DNA of 64,000 bases from DATAGF01 sp963819845 (lineage in GTDB: Bacteria; Actinomycetota; Thermoleophilia; Miltoncostaeales; Miltoncostaeaceae), in contig CAWFXQ010000008.1 in the NCBI GenBank assembly GCA_963819845.1, positions 744,001-808,000 on the forward strand, read 5' to 3'. Positions 25,917-35,597 of the stretch are shown here, one piece after another; position 1 is the stretch's first letter, and each line of letters starts with the position of its first letter. The notes below the pieces were generated by a model. The model saw only the letters and a list, made by a program, of their open reading frames with translations. It was not told the origin of the DNA and ran no database searches. A program made the translations under genes and the position numbers.

Positions 25917-28674
25917 CTAGGCGCCGCTCCTCCAGGTGCAGGCGCGCGAGCTGGGTCCGAGAGGTCACGCCCAGCTTGGCGAAGGCGTTCCGCAGGTGCG
26001 CGTCGATCGTGCGCGGCGACAGGTAGAGCTGGGCGGCGACCTCCTTGTTGGAGAGCCCCTGGGCCACGAAGCGGGCCACCTGGCGCTCCTGGGGGGTGAG
26101 CTGGGAGACGGCGCTCGGGTCGCGCTTGCGCGACGGTCTCGCCGGTCGCCCGCAGCTCGGCGCGGGCCCGCTCGGCCCAGGGGGCCGCGCCCAGGCGCTC
26201 GAAGCGCCTCGATCGCCGCGCGCAGATGCGCCCGCGCGTCCGCCCGGCGCCGCTCCCGCCGCAGGTGCTCGCCGAACAGCAGCCGGATGCGGGCCAGGTC
26301 GAAGGGGCGGGCGTCCTCGCGCCAGCCGCCAAGGCCTCCTCGAAGTGCGCGCGTCGCCTCGTCGCCGTCGGCCAGCAGCGCGCGGAAGCCGGCCAGGCGG
26401 ACCTGCGCCCAGGCCGCGCCCGACCCCGCCGCCCAGGCCTCGAACGCGGGCAGCAGCGACAGCGCCTCGCTCGCGCCGGCCCGCCCGGACCGCCGCCTCG
26501 ATCGTGTCGGGGAGGGCGATCACGGCTAGCAGGGCGTCGCCGTGGCCGGGCCGCACGTCCGCCATGGCCTCCAGCCGCTCCAGGGCCTCCGGCCAGCGGC
26601 CGAGCGCGAGGTCGAGCTGCGCGAGCGCCCAGGTCGCCATCGCGGCCTGCCGCGCGAGCCCGTGGACGGCTCGCGCGCTCCATCGTCTCGGCCGCGCGGC
26701 GGGCGGCCTCCTCCTCGTCGCCCCGGATGGCCGCGACGGCGGCGAGCACGTTCGTCGGCAGGGTCGTGAAGTTCTGCGCGCCGAGCTCGCGCGCGAGCTC
26801 GGCCGCCTCGGCCGCCGCGAGCGGCCGCCCCGTCGAACCGCTGGGCGAGGAAGAGCTGCAGCGATCGCACCGCGAGCGACTCGGCGAGGATCCCGAGTGC
26901 CCCTCGCGCCCGGGCCAGCCCGATGGCCCGCGTCAGCAGCGCCCCCCACGCGCGGTCGTCGCCGAGGAAGATGGCGGCCACGCTGCCCCAGAAGACGAGC
27001 TGCTCGTCGTCGGCGGTCGCGGCCCAGGCGACGGCCGCCTCGAGATGCTCGGCGGCGCGGGCGCTGTCGCCCTCGCCCATCGCCCCCCAGCCGACCAGCA
27101 CCCGCCGGATCAGGGTGCCCTCCTCGTCGCCCGCATCCGGGGACGATCGCAGTCGCCAGCCGGCAGGCGTCGAGGATCGCCGCCGGCTCCCCGCCCTCGC
27201 TGCCCGCGGCGGCCGCGTGCAGGAGCAGCTCGAGCGCGGTTCGCGGGGCGGCGGCCGTGACCCGGCGCGCGGCCTCGAGGAGCGGGTGGACGCGCGTCCG
27301 CCGGCCGGCCGCGCCGTCGCTCGGCGATCCCGGACACCAGCGCGAGCTCGGCGAGCAGAGGGGGTCGTCGACGAGGGGCGCGCCTGCCGGGCGAGCGCGG
27401 CCGCGCGCTCGTCGGCGCCCGCGAGGCTCGCGGCGCGCGCGGCGCCCGCGAGCCGCCGGCCGCGCGTCGGGCCGTCGGCCGACAGCTCGGCGGCGCGCTC
27501 GAGCGCCCGGGCGGCGGCGGCGTGGCCGCGCGCGCTCGGCGGCGCGCGCGGCGGCCTCCTCCAGCGCCGCACGGCGTCCTCGTCGGCGCTCCAGCGCCGA
27601 CGCGGCCAGGTGCCAGGCGCGGCGGTCGGCGTGCTCGTCGTCGCCCTCGAGCGCCGGCGCGAGCGCGCCGTGCGCCGCCCGGCGCTCCGACGAGGTGGCC
27701 GCCTCGTACGACGGCCGAGCGCACCAGCGGGTGGCGGAAGGCAAGCCGCGGCCGCGCACCGGGACAGGAGCCCCGCCTGCTCGGCGTCGTCGAGCGCGTC
27801 CGGCCCGGCGCCGAGGCGGGCGGCGGCCGCGCGCGACGACGGCCGCGCGCTCCGTGTCGTCGGCGGCCGCGACGAGCATGAGCCCCTGCGCCGCGCCGGC
27901 AGCCGGCGCACGCGCTCGAGGAAGGCCCGCTCGATCTCGCGCGTCAGCGGCAGGGCGTCGGGCAGCGGCGCGGCGCCCGGCGAGCTGCGCCGCGCTGAGC
28001 ACCGCCGGCAGCTCCAACAGAGCGAGGGCGTTGCCGCCCGTGCGCTCGACGAGCCGGTCGAGCACCGGCGCGGCCGCCGCGACGCCCGCGTCGCGGGCGA
28101 GGAGCACCGCCGCATCGGCGTCGAGCCCGGTCAGCGCGAGCGACGCCACGTCGGTCGCCTCGAAGCGGCGCACGTCGCCCTCGCGGGCGGCGAAGAGCAG
28201 CACGACGCCCTCCGCGCCGAGCCGGCGCGCGACGAACCGCAGCGCGTCGGCCGAGGCGGCGTCGAGCCAGTGCGCGTCGTCGACCAGGCACAGCACCGGC
28301 CGCCGCTCGGCGAGCCTCGGACAGCAGCGACAGGCACCCCGCGAAGACCAGGAAGCGCTCGGGCGGGTCGCCGTCGGCCAGGCCCGAGCGCCGACCCGCA
28401 GCGCGGCCGCCTGGGGCGGCGGCACGCCGTCGAGGCCGCCGAGGGCCGGGCGCAGGAGCTGGTGAAGGGCGGCGAACGGCAGCTCCGACTCCGACTCCAC
28501 GCCGCGCGCGCTCAGGATCTGCATGTCGCCGGCCCGCTCGCGGGCGTCCTCCAGCAGCGCGGTCTTGCCGATGCCCGGCTCGCCCCGCAGCACCAGCGCT
28601 CCGCTGCTCGACTCCCGGGCGGCGTCGAGCAGCTCGCCGATGACGGCCCGCTCGGGATCGCGGCCGTAGAGCAC
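25917..28674 (-). pseudogene. LuxR-family regulator with AAA ATPase domain, heavily frameshifted
   Basis: The N-terminus is a classic large ATP-binding LuxR regulator: LYGRDPERAVIGELL, Walker A LRGEPGIGKTALLED, Walker B LCLVDDAHWLDAAS, then TPR-like helices. The C-terminus is a LuxR helix-turn-helix (QLTPQERQVARFVAQGLSNKEVA, LSPRTIDAHLRNAFAKLGV). Between them the meaningful frame changes at least ten times, roughly every 200 bases, each time resuming recognisable helices. A TAG in the +1 frame at 25917 is the probable native stop (LEERR end). It is divergent from MMPL and upstream of the sigma gene. Local sequence error or true decay are both possible. Confidence 0.75.
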
Positions 28675-28701
28675 CCGGCGATCCTACGACGGGGGAGGTG
28701 A

Positions 28702-28723
28702 TTCGGCGATCTCGCCGATGCGA
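28702..28723 (+). promoter_or_regulatory. 22-bp oriented element, copy 2 (MMPL gene)
   Basis: GGCGATCTCGCCGATGCGA is the core; TCGGCGA-TC-TCGCCGA forms the perfect 7-bp inverted repeat. It lies between the divergent LuxR and MMPL genes, exactly 58 bases before the MMPL ATG. Confidence 0.7.
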
Positions 28724-28781
28724 GCGCGGGCCCGCGCGCGGGGACGTGGGAGGCGTCCAGATCCCGCCCGAAGGAGCCCTC

Positions 28782-31054
28782 ATGCCCTCCGCGCGTCCCG
28801 CCCCACCCCCGACCGCGCCCACCGGCGCCCTGGCGCGCATGGTCCGTGGGTGCGCCGAGCACCCCTGGCGCACGATCTCGGCGTGGCTCGTCGTGATCGT
28901 GCTCGTCGTCGGCGCCAGCAACGCGTTCGGCGGCAAGATGGATCAACCAGGTCGTCATCCCCGGATCCGACGCCCAGAGCGCCATCGACCTGCTCGAGGA
29001 GCGCTTCCCCGAGCGCGCCGGCGACTCCGCGCAGATCGTCTTCGCCTCGGATGACGGCTTCGCCTCGGCCGTCGCGCGCGAGGACATCGCGGCCGCCTCC
29101 GAGGCCGCCGCGGGCGTCCCCGGCGTGATCGGCGTCGGCGACCCCTACGCCGGCACGGCCGGCGCCATCAGCGAGGACGAGCGGGTCGCCTTCATCGACG
29201 TCCAGTACGACTCCCCCGCGGCCGAGGTCGAGACCTCGAGCATCGACGCCCTCGAGGACGACGTCCGTGCCGCCGTGGGCGACTCCGACCTCCAGGTGGA
29301 GTTCGGGGGGCCCGTGGTGAACGGCAAGCAGGCCTCCGCCCACACCAGCGAGATGCTCGGCTTCGCCGCCGCCATCGTCGTGCTGCTCGTGGTGCTCGGG
29401 ACCGCCGTCGCCATGGCGATCCCGATCACCCTCGCGCTCGTCTCCGTGGGGCTCGGCATGTCGCTGCTCACGCTCGCGGCCGCCTTCACGGACTTCAACA
29501 CGATCACCCCGATCCTGGCCGTGATGATCGGCCTCGGCGTGGCGATCGACTACGCGCTCTTCATCGTCACCCGCTTCCGCCAGGCCCTCGCCGAGGGCCA
29601 GCGCCCGGTCAACGCGGCCGTGACCGCGGGGACCACCGCCGGCCGCGCCGTGATCTTCGCCGGGCTGACCGTCGCGATCTCGATCTCGGGCCTCATGCTC
29701 ATCGGGATCCCGTTCGTCACCAAGCTCGGCCTCGGCACGGCCATCACGGTGATCGTGGCCGTGATCACCGCCGTGACCCTGCTGCCGGCGATCCTGGCCA
29801 AGGTGGGGCACCGCATCGACCGCGGCCGGGTCCCGTTCCTGAGCCGGCGCCGCGAGACCGCCGACCCGGACTCGGGCGCCATCGCCCGGCTCAGCCGCGC
29901 GGTCGCCCGCCACCCCAAGGCAGCCGCGCTCGCGGTGGTCGGCGTCCTGTGCGTCTTGGCCATCCCCGCGCTGTACATGCAGCTCGGGACCGCCGACGCC
30001 GGCACCGACCCGTCGCACACCACGACCCGCAAGTCCTACGACCTGATGGCCGAGGGCTTCGGGCCGGGCATCAACGGCCCGCTGCTCGTCGCCGTGGACC
30101 AGGCGAACGACCCCGAGGCGTCGAACGCGCCTCGTGGCCGCCTTCCGCGAGACCCCGGGCGTCGCCGTCGTCACCGACCCGATCCTCAACGAGTCCGGCG
30201 ACACGGCCCAGGTCGCCGTCTACCCGGCCACCTCGCCGCAGTCCTCCGAGACCGCCGACCTCGTGCATGGGCTGCGCGCGGACGTGATCCCGCCGGCCCT
30301 GGGCAAGACCGACGCCGTCGCCTACGTCGGCGGCACCACCGCCACCAACGAGGACGTCGCCACCAAGATCGGCGACCGGATGTTCCTGTTCCTGCTGTTC
30401 ATCGTGGGCATCACCTGCCTGGTCCTGACGATGGCCTTCCGCTCGATCGTGATCGCGGTCAAGGCCGCCGCCACGACCCTGCTGTCGGCCGCGGCCGCCT
30501 TCGGCGTGCTCGTCGCCGTCTTCGAGTGGGGCTGGGGCGGCGACCTGATCGGCCTCGACCGCAGCGGCCCGACCTCGTCGTTCCTGCCGGTGATCATCAT
30601 CTCGATCCTGTTCGGGCTCTCGATGGACTACGAGGTGTTCCTCGCCAGCCGCATCCGCGAGGAGCACGTCGCCGGCGTCGGCCCGCGGCGGGCGATCACC
30701 GACGGCGTCAAGGGCGTCGGCCGCGTGATCGTCGGCGCCGCCGTGATCATGGGGGTGGTGTTCTTCGCCTTCGTGCTCGGCGATGACCGCGTGGTCAAGT
30801 CGTTCGGCCTCGGCCTGGGCGTGGCGATCCTGGTGGACGCGCTGCTGGTCCGCCTGATCCTCGTCCCGGCGGTGATGCACCTGCTCGGCCGGCACGCGTG
30901 GTACATCCCGCGCTGGCTCGACCGGGCCCTGCCGAACCTGACCATCGAGCCGCCGTCCAGCCGGCCGCCCCGGCGCCCGGCGCGCCGGCGTCAACCCCGC
31001 CGGCCCACGCCCCGAGCGCATCTCGGCCGTGACCGGCTCGTGACGACACGGTGA
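28782..31054 (+). CDS. MMPL-family RND transporter, two frameshifts
   Basis: After correction a protein of about 756 aa with two RND halves: N-terminal helix ISAWLVVIVLVVGASNAFGG, periplasmic loop, helices 2-6 with ILAVMIGLGVAIDYALFIVTRFR (the conserved G-x-x-x-D-Y of MMPLs), a second loop, and helices 8-12 with SILFGLSMDYEVFLASRIREE. Shifts are near 28942 (one extra base at GATCAACCAG) and 30128. MMPLs export lipids, siderophores or drugs using the proton gradient; the cargo is unknown. AAGGAG at 28771 fixes the ATG. The basic tail RRPARRRQPRRP is cytoplasmic. Confidence 0.87.
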
Positions 31055-31174
31055 GAACCGCCGTCGAGGATCTGCGCCATGGACGGAGTCATGGCCAGCC
31101 TCGACGGCGGCGTTTCGCAACCCCCTCGTCGCCGGGACGACCGCTCCGGACCATGGGGCCTGGTCTGGGGGCCG

Positions 31175-31285
31175 CTCGTCTCCGTATCAACTGTCGTGAC
31201 CGCGAATCACTTCCTCATCGACCTCGGCGCGGGCCTGGCCGTGACCGCCGCCGGCCTCGTGGTCGGCCTGGCGCTCTCGCGTAGG
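31175..31285 (+). pseudogene. C-terminal remnant resembling a PAP2-type phosphatase
   Basis: The translated segment LVSVSTVVTANHFLIDLGAG followed by LAVTAAGLVVGLAL matches the end of PAP2/Aur1-like membrane phosphatases, including the His and Asp of the last active-site motif (NHFLID). The upstream part of such a gene is absent; the preceding 90 bases are unrelated. It seems to be a leftover of a larger lost gene next to the IS remnant. Confidence 0.5.
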
Positions 31286-31303
31286 GCGATCTCGCCCATG
31301 CGA
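31282..31303 (+). promoter_or_regulatory. 22-bp oriented element, copy 3 (CxxC protein gene)
   Basis: GGCGATCTCGCCCATGCGA, with GGGCGA-TC-TCGCCC as the inverted repeat. It is again exactly 58 bases before an ATG (31362), as in copy 2, and points the same way relative to the gene. Confidence 0.65.
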
Positions 31304-31361
31304 CCAGCGCGGCGCACGGAGAGGCTCACCCCGTCGAGCATCTCGACCGGAGGTCGCTGAG

Positions 31362-31550
31362 ATGGCCGCCGCCCGCACCACCGATCGCACCGCCCCCGCG
31401 CAGCCAGCTGTGACCTGGGCCCCCTGCCCCACCTGCTGGGGGCAGCGCCGCATCTGGACCCGCACGCCGGCCGCCAACGGCGAGGGCATGATCCTCGTGG
31501 CGTCGGCCTGCACGTCGTGCCTGGGCGTCGGCGAGGTCGCCGCCGCCTGA
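31362..31550 (+). CDS. Small protein with two CxxCxG knuckles
   Basis: 62 aa. TWAPCPTCWGQRRIW and ACTSCLGVGEV each carry CxxCxG, as in the zinc-binding centre of DnaJ, so a single compact zinc finger is likely. GGAGG at about 31349 supports the ATG. With the 22-bp element upstream it may belong to the same regulon as the sigma factor and MMPL gene. Biological role unknown. Confidence 0.6.
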   Translation: MAAARTTDRTAPAQPAVTWAPCPTCWGQRRIWTRTPAANGEGMILVASACTSCLGVGEVAAA

Positions 31551-31597
31551 CGCTGGGGCGGGCCCCAACCCGCCCTGGTACGCCTGGTCGGGGACGG

Positions 31598-32249
31598 TCA
31601 ACAAGAGCACGCCCGCCGGCTGCGCCTGGACCGACCCGCCCGCCCAAGGAAGGCGCAGGAGGCCTCGGCGCCCTGGCCGGCCAGCACCTCGCAGTAGGCG
31701 ATGCGGCCGTGGTCGTTGACGGCCACGTGCAGGTGCTGCCAGCCCGCCCGGGGCGAGCGCTGGACCCCGTCGCGAAGGATGCGCTTGCCGACGGCGTGAA
31801 AGCGCCCCAGGCGCTTGGTGTCCAGGTGCAGCAGCTCGCCCGGCCGCTGGCGCTCGTAGCGCACGACCTCCTGGCGCCGTGCTCGCGGGGCCCGCGAGAC
31901 GCCGGCACGCCGCAACACCTTGCCGAGCGTCGAGGCCGGGACGCCGAGGATCGCCCCCAGGCGCGCGGGCCCGTCGCGACTGGCCGCGCGGGCGGCCAGG
32001 ATCCGCCCCTCGAGCTCGGTCGAGCAGCGCCGTGGCTGGCGATGGGGCACCGGGGGCCGGTCGCCCAGCGCCGCCCAGCCGCCTGAGTCAAAGCGGGACA
32101 GCAGACGGTAGGCCGTCGAACGGTGCACGCCGCAGCTGGCGGCGGCTCGCCCGGGGCTCATGCCCTGCAGGCGCACCTTGGCGACGATCTCGCAGCGGCT
32201 CTCCCACGAGAGCCGCTTTCGTCGGGGCCGGCTCGTTAGCGTGTCGCAT
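31598..32249 (-). pseudogene. IS481-family transposase, truncated and frameshifted
   Basis: Starts MRHANEPAPTK, then after a shift at an A-run near 32205 continues RLSWESRCEIVAKV, the helix-turn-helix SPGRAAASCGVHRSTAYRLL, and the first part of the DDE domain (GELLHLDTKRLGRFHAVG, GWQHLHVAVNDHGRIAYCEVL). It stops after FLGRAG, so the second Asp (DNG motif) and the Glu are missing. It cannot transpose by itself. Confidence 0.85.
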
Positions 32250-32338
32250 CCGGATCTCCTTGGAGGTAGGGCGGTAGCACCCCAACCCTCTCGGGAGATC
32301 CGGACGGAACGATCAGGTGTCGCGCAGGTGTGTGGTCA
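31598..32338 (-). mobile_element. IS481-type insertion sequence remnant
   Basis: The remnant comprises the truncated transposase and its upstream end. Read on the minus strand the outer end near 32338 begins TGACCACACACCTGCGCGAC, in keeping with TG-ended IS481 repeats. CCGGATCTCC just upstream of the ATG pairs with GGAGATCCGG near 32294-32303. No matching repeat is visible beyond 31598, so the far end is deleted. Just outside, the minus strand carries the open fragment MPPGAVVEPVSAIQNG-stop (about 32345-32395), perhaps the end of an interrupted gene. Confidence 0.6.
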
Positions 32339-32431
32339 ACGCACCTAGCCGTTCTGGATCGCCGAGACCGGCTCGACCACGGCCCCCGGCGGCATGATCT
32401 CCCCAGGGGCCGTGGGAGGAGCGCCGGTCGA

Positions 32432-33418
32432 TCAGGCGTGGGCCAGCGCGGGCTCCTGCCGGGTCGCCCGGCGCCGCCGGAGCAGCGCGCCTGCCCACAT
32501 CGCGCCGAGCCCGATCGCCGTCCAGGCGAGGAGGACGGCCAGGTGCCGGCCCGCGCCCGCGCCATCGAAGAACGCCGTGCTGCGCAGGAGGTTGCCCCCG
32601 GCGCCTGGCGGAAGCAGCTGGCCCGTCTGGCCGATCCCGGTCGGGAGCAGCTCCGGGGCGGACGAGATGCCCGACCACGGGTTGCCGATGAGGATCATGG
32701 CAACGGCTCCGAACGCCAGGCCGATGTGCCCGGCGAGCGCGTTCAGGCCGGCCAGCAGCGTGGCGACGGCCGCGACGGTGAGGGCCAGGACGCCCGCGTT
32801 CGCGATCCAATCGCCCTCGAGGACGCCGAGCCAGCTCTGGACGAGCGCCGTCGCGACGAGGCCGCCGGCGAGGGCCGCGCCGCCGATGGCGACGACCTGG
32901 ACCCACCCGGGGCGCCCGAGCACGGACACCATCACGCCCGCGATGACGCTCGCCAGGACGAGCGGCAACACCAGCGAGCCGAAGGCCGCGCCCCGCGGGT
33001 CGTCGGGGTCGGCGGGGACCACATCGACCGCTCGCGCGCCGCCGGACGCCTGCGGAGGAGCGACGGCCTGCTCGAGGAGGCCCGCCACGACGGGGCTCGC
33101 CCCGGAGGCGGTGAGCACCAGCGGCCCGCCGGGAGTGGCGACGACCGCGCCGTACACGTCACGGTCCTCGATCGCCCGGCCGGCGGCCTCGCGATCGGGG
33201 TAGTGATGGACGTCGAAGGCGCCCTCGTGCTCGGACAGGCGCTCCTCGATGGGCTGGGTCAGCTCCGCGGGACCGGCCACGCCGATGGGCAGGTCGCGGG
33301 GAGCGAGGTTGGCGCTCGGCCAGGCGAAGGTGAGGATCGCGATGGCCAGGACGACGGGGACCGCGACGATCGCGATCAGCGCGCGTTCCCCTCGCAGACG
33401 GGTGCTCGTCGCATGCAT
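32432..33418 (-). CDS. Membrane protein resembling ABC-2/YhgE-type permeases
   Basis: 328 aa. GGAGG stands right before the ATG at 33418. One N-terminal helix (ALIAIVAVPVVLAIAILTFAWP) is followed by an extracellular domain of about 110 residues (RDLPIGVAGPAELTQPIEERL, VYGAVVATPGGPLVLTASG) and five further helices (GSLVLPLVLASVIAGVMVSVL, VLALTVAAVATLLAGLNALAG, and others). This outline matches YhgE/Pip and DUF3533 membrane proteins. No ATPase partner is adjacent. It is divergent from the two-component system, which may control it. Confidence 0.7.
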   Translation of the reverse strand: MHATSTRLRGERALIAIVAVPVVLAIAILTFAWPSANLAPRDLPIGVAGPAELTQPIEERLSEHEGAFDVHHYPDREAAGRAIEDRDVYGAVVATPGGPLVLTASGASPVVAGLLEQAVAPPQASGGARAVDVVPADPDDPRGAAFGSLVLPLVLASVIAGVMVSVLGRPGWVQVVAIGGAALAGGLVATALVQSWLGVLEGDWIANAGVLALTVAAVATLLAGLNALAGHIGLAFGAVAMILIGNPWSGISSAPELLPTGIGQTGQLLPPGAGGNLLRSTAFFDGAGAGRHLAVLLAWTAIGLGAMWAGALLRRRRATRQEPALAHA

Positions 33419-33569
33419 GGAGACCTCCGATCGTTGCGGGATGCGACAGGGACCACGATCCCCCGGGGGGCCCGGTCCCCGCATCGGGCAGATCGCCTAG
33501 GTCACCGGCAGCCGGAATGCCCGGCGAGTTGACGCGCGAGGGGCGGGGCCGTCACGATTGGCCCCACCG

Positions 33570-34904
33570 ATGCCGACGTTGACCACCACCGGGGGCCGGG
33601 CACCCGGGAGCGAGCCGTCCGTCCGCGGGGCGATCCTCCGCTTCGCCGTGGCGGGGCTGGTGGCCCTGGCCGCGCTGGTGATCGGCGGCGGGCTCGTGCT
33701 GCGCGACCTGGCCGAGTCGGAGGCGGTCGACGACGCCCGGCGGGTCGCGACCCTGGCCGGGAGGGGCGTGGTCGAGCCCGCGTTCACCGACGCGGCCTTC
33801 GCGGGGCGGCCGGGGGCGCTCGCGGAGCTCGACACCGCCGTGCAGGAGCGGGTTCTGAGCGAGGACGTGGTCAGGGTCAAGATCTGGAGCCCCGAGGGCC
33901 GGATCCTCTACTCCGACGAGCCGCGGCTGATCGGCCGCCGCTACCCGCTGGGAGCCGACGAGCGCGAGGCGCTCCGCGAGGGGGCGACCGAGGCCGAGCT
34001 GAGCGACCTCGACGAGCCGGAGAACGCGTTCGAGCGCGACGAGGGCTCGCTGCTCGAGGTCTACCTGCCCATCCGCACCGCGGACGGCCGCCTCGCCCTG
34101 TTCGAGCTCTACCAGCGCCAGAGCGCCATCGACGCGAGCGGCCGCGACGTCCTGGTGGCGGTGGCGCCCGTGGTGGTCGGCGCGCTGCTGCTGCTGTGGC
34201 TGATCCAGCTCCCGCTCGCGTGGTTGACGGCGCGGCGGCTGCGCGACGGCCTGCGCGAGCGCGAGCGGCTGCTCGAGGCCGCGCTCGAGTCGTCGTCGGT
34301 GGAGCGCCGTCGCGTCGCGGGCGAGCTGCACGACGGGCCGGTGCAGGACCTCGCGGGCCTCTCGTTCACGCTGGCCGCCGCGGCCGGACGCGCGCCCCCG
34401 GGCACCGACCCGGCCACGGTGGCCGCCCTGAGCGGCGGGGCCGACGCCGCGCGCGAGGCCACGCGCCGCCTGAGGGCCGCGGTGGTCGACATCAACCCGG
34501 GCCGGCTCCACGACGAGGGGCTGGCCGCCGCCATCGCCGACCTGGCCGCGCCACTGACCGCCGGCGGCGTCGCGGTGGACGTGGACGTGCCCGAGCCGCT
34601 CGCCCTGCCGCGCCCGGTCGAGGACCTGCTCTACCGCGCCGCGCGCGAGGGGCTGCGGAACGCCGCCGCCCACGCCGGGGCGGCCCGCGTGCGGGTGACG
34701 GCCGGGGTCGAGAACGGCGCGGCGCGGCTGCGCGTGGCCGACGACGGGCGGGGCTTCGACGCGCCCACGCGCGAGCGGCGGCGCGAGGAGGGCCACCTGG
34801 GCCTGACCCTGGTCGAGGACCTCGCGGCCCACCTCGGGGGGCGGGCGGAGGTGCGATCCTCGCCCGGTCAGGGAACCGTCCTCGAGGTGGAGGTGCCGGT
34901 GTGA
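33570..34904 (+). CDS. Sensor histidine kinase, NarL/DegS type
   Basis: About 444 aa. Two membrane helices (LRFAVAGLVALAALVIGGGL and VLVAVAPVVVGALLLLWLIQL) enclose a ~140-residue extracellular sensor domain. The HisKA_3 dimerisation motif is RRRVAGELHDGPVQDLAGL with the phospho-His at about 254. The ATPase has YRAAREGLRNAAAHAGA (N box) and VADDGRGF (G1). The signal is unknown. ATG 33570 is used; the in-frame TTG 33558 is less likely. It overlaps the response regulator in a GTGA. Confidence 0.9.
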   Translation: MPTLTTTGGRAPGSEPSVRGAILRFAVAGLVALAALVIGGGLVLRDLAESEAVDDARRVATLAGRGVVEPAFTDAAFAGRPGALAELDTAVQERVLSEDVVRVKIWSPEGRILYSDEPRLIGRRYPLGADEREALREGATEAELSDLDEPENAFERDEGSLLEVYLPIRTADGRLALFELYQRQSAIDASGRDVLVAVAPVVVGALLLLWLIQLPLAWLTARRLRDGLRERERLLEAALESSSVERRRVAGELHDGPVQDLAGLSFTLAAAAGRAPPGTDPATVAALSGGADAAREATRRLRAAVVDINPGRLHDEGLAAAIADLAAPLTAGGVAVDVDVPEPLALPRPVEDLLYRAAREGLRNAAAHAGAARVRVTAGVENGAARLRVADDGRGFDAPTRERRREEGHLGLTLVEDLAAHLGGRAEVRSSPGQGTVLEVEVPV

Positions 34905-35545
34905 TCCGCGTCGTCGTGTGCGACGACCACGCCGTGGTCCGGGCCGGCCTCGAGCAGCTGATCTCCACGTTCGAGGACGTCCGCATCGTCGCGGCCGCCG
35001 ACGGCGGGGAGGCCGCGCTCGCGGCCGTCGAGGGCGACGAGGTTGACGTGGTGCTGATGGACCTCGAGATGCCGCCCCCGGACGGCATCGAATCGACGCG
35101 CCGGCTCCGCGCGGCCCACCCCGGGGTGGCGGTCGTCATCCTCACCTCGTTCTCGGACCGGGCGAGGATCCTCGAGGCCCTCGACGCCGGCGCGGTCGGC
35201 TACCTGCTGAAGGACGCGACGCCGGCCGAGCTGGAGAGCGGCATCCGGGCCGCGGCCCGGGGGGAATCGCCCCTCGACCCCCGCGCCGCGAGCGCCCTCC
35301 TGGCCTCGCGCGCCCGCCCCGCGCCCGCGGCCGGGCTTTCGCCGCGCGAGCGCGAGGTGCTCACCCTCGTCGCGGAGGGGCTCCCCAACAAGCTCATCTC
35401 CCGGCGCCTGGAGATCAGCGAGAAGACCGTGAAGGCCCACCTCACGAGCATCTTCCGCGCGATCGGCGTCGACGACCGCACCCAGGCCGCCCTCTGGGCC
35501 GTCCGCCACGGGCTCGTCGATGGGGGCGACGGCCCGGGGTCCTAG
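34901..35545 (+). CDS. Response regulator, NarL/FixJ family
   Basis: 214 aa. The receiver domain starts IRVVVCDDHAVVRAGLEQLI (acidic pair DD), with phospho-acceptor Asp54 in VVLMDLEMP and Lys in YLLKDATPAEL. The LuxR helix-turn-helix is LSPREREVLTLVAEGLPNKLI, LEISEKTVKAHLTSIFRAI. It is the partner of the upstream kinase, translationally coupled through GTGA. Targets may be the divergent membrane protein or the secreted proteins just downstream. Confidence 0.92.
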   Translation: MIRVVVCDDHAVVRAGLEQLISTFEDVRIVAAADGGEAALAAVEGDEVDVVLMDLEMPPPDGIESTRRLRAAHPGVAVVILTSFSDRARILEALDAGAVGYLLKDATPAELESGIRAAARGESPLDPRAASALLASRARPAPAAGLSPREREVLTLVAEGLPNKLISRRLEISEKTVKAHLTSIFRAIGVDDRTQAALWAVRHGLVDGGDGPGS

Positions 35546-35561
35546 GACCGACGTCCGATTG
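35543..35561 (+). promoter_or_regulatory. TAGGACC-type element, copy A
   Basis: TAGGACCGACGTCCGATTG begins on the stop codon of the response regulator and lies 36 bases before the next gene's GTG. It matches copy B (36012-36030) in 15 of 19 bases, with GGGTC preceding both. It may be a promoter or operator shared by the two related secreted-protein genes. Confidence 0.5.
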
Positions 35562-35597
35562 CCGCCGGCCCGGCGAGGCGCGATCCTCAGCGGCATC

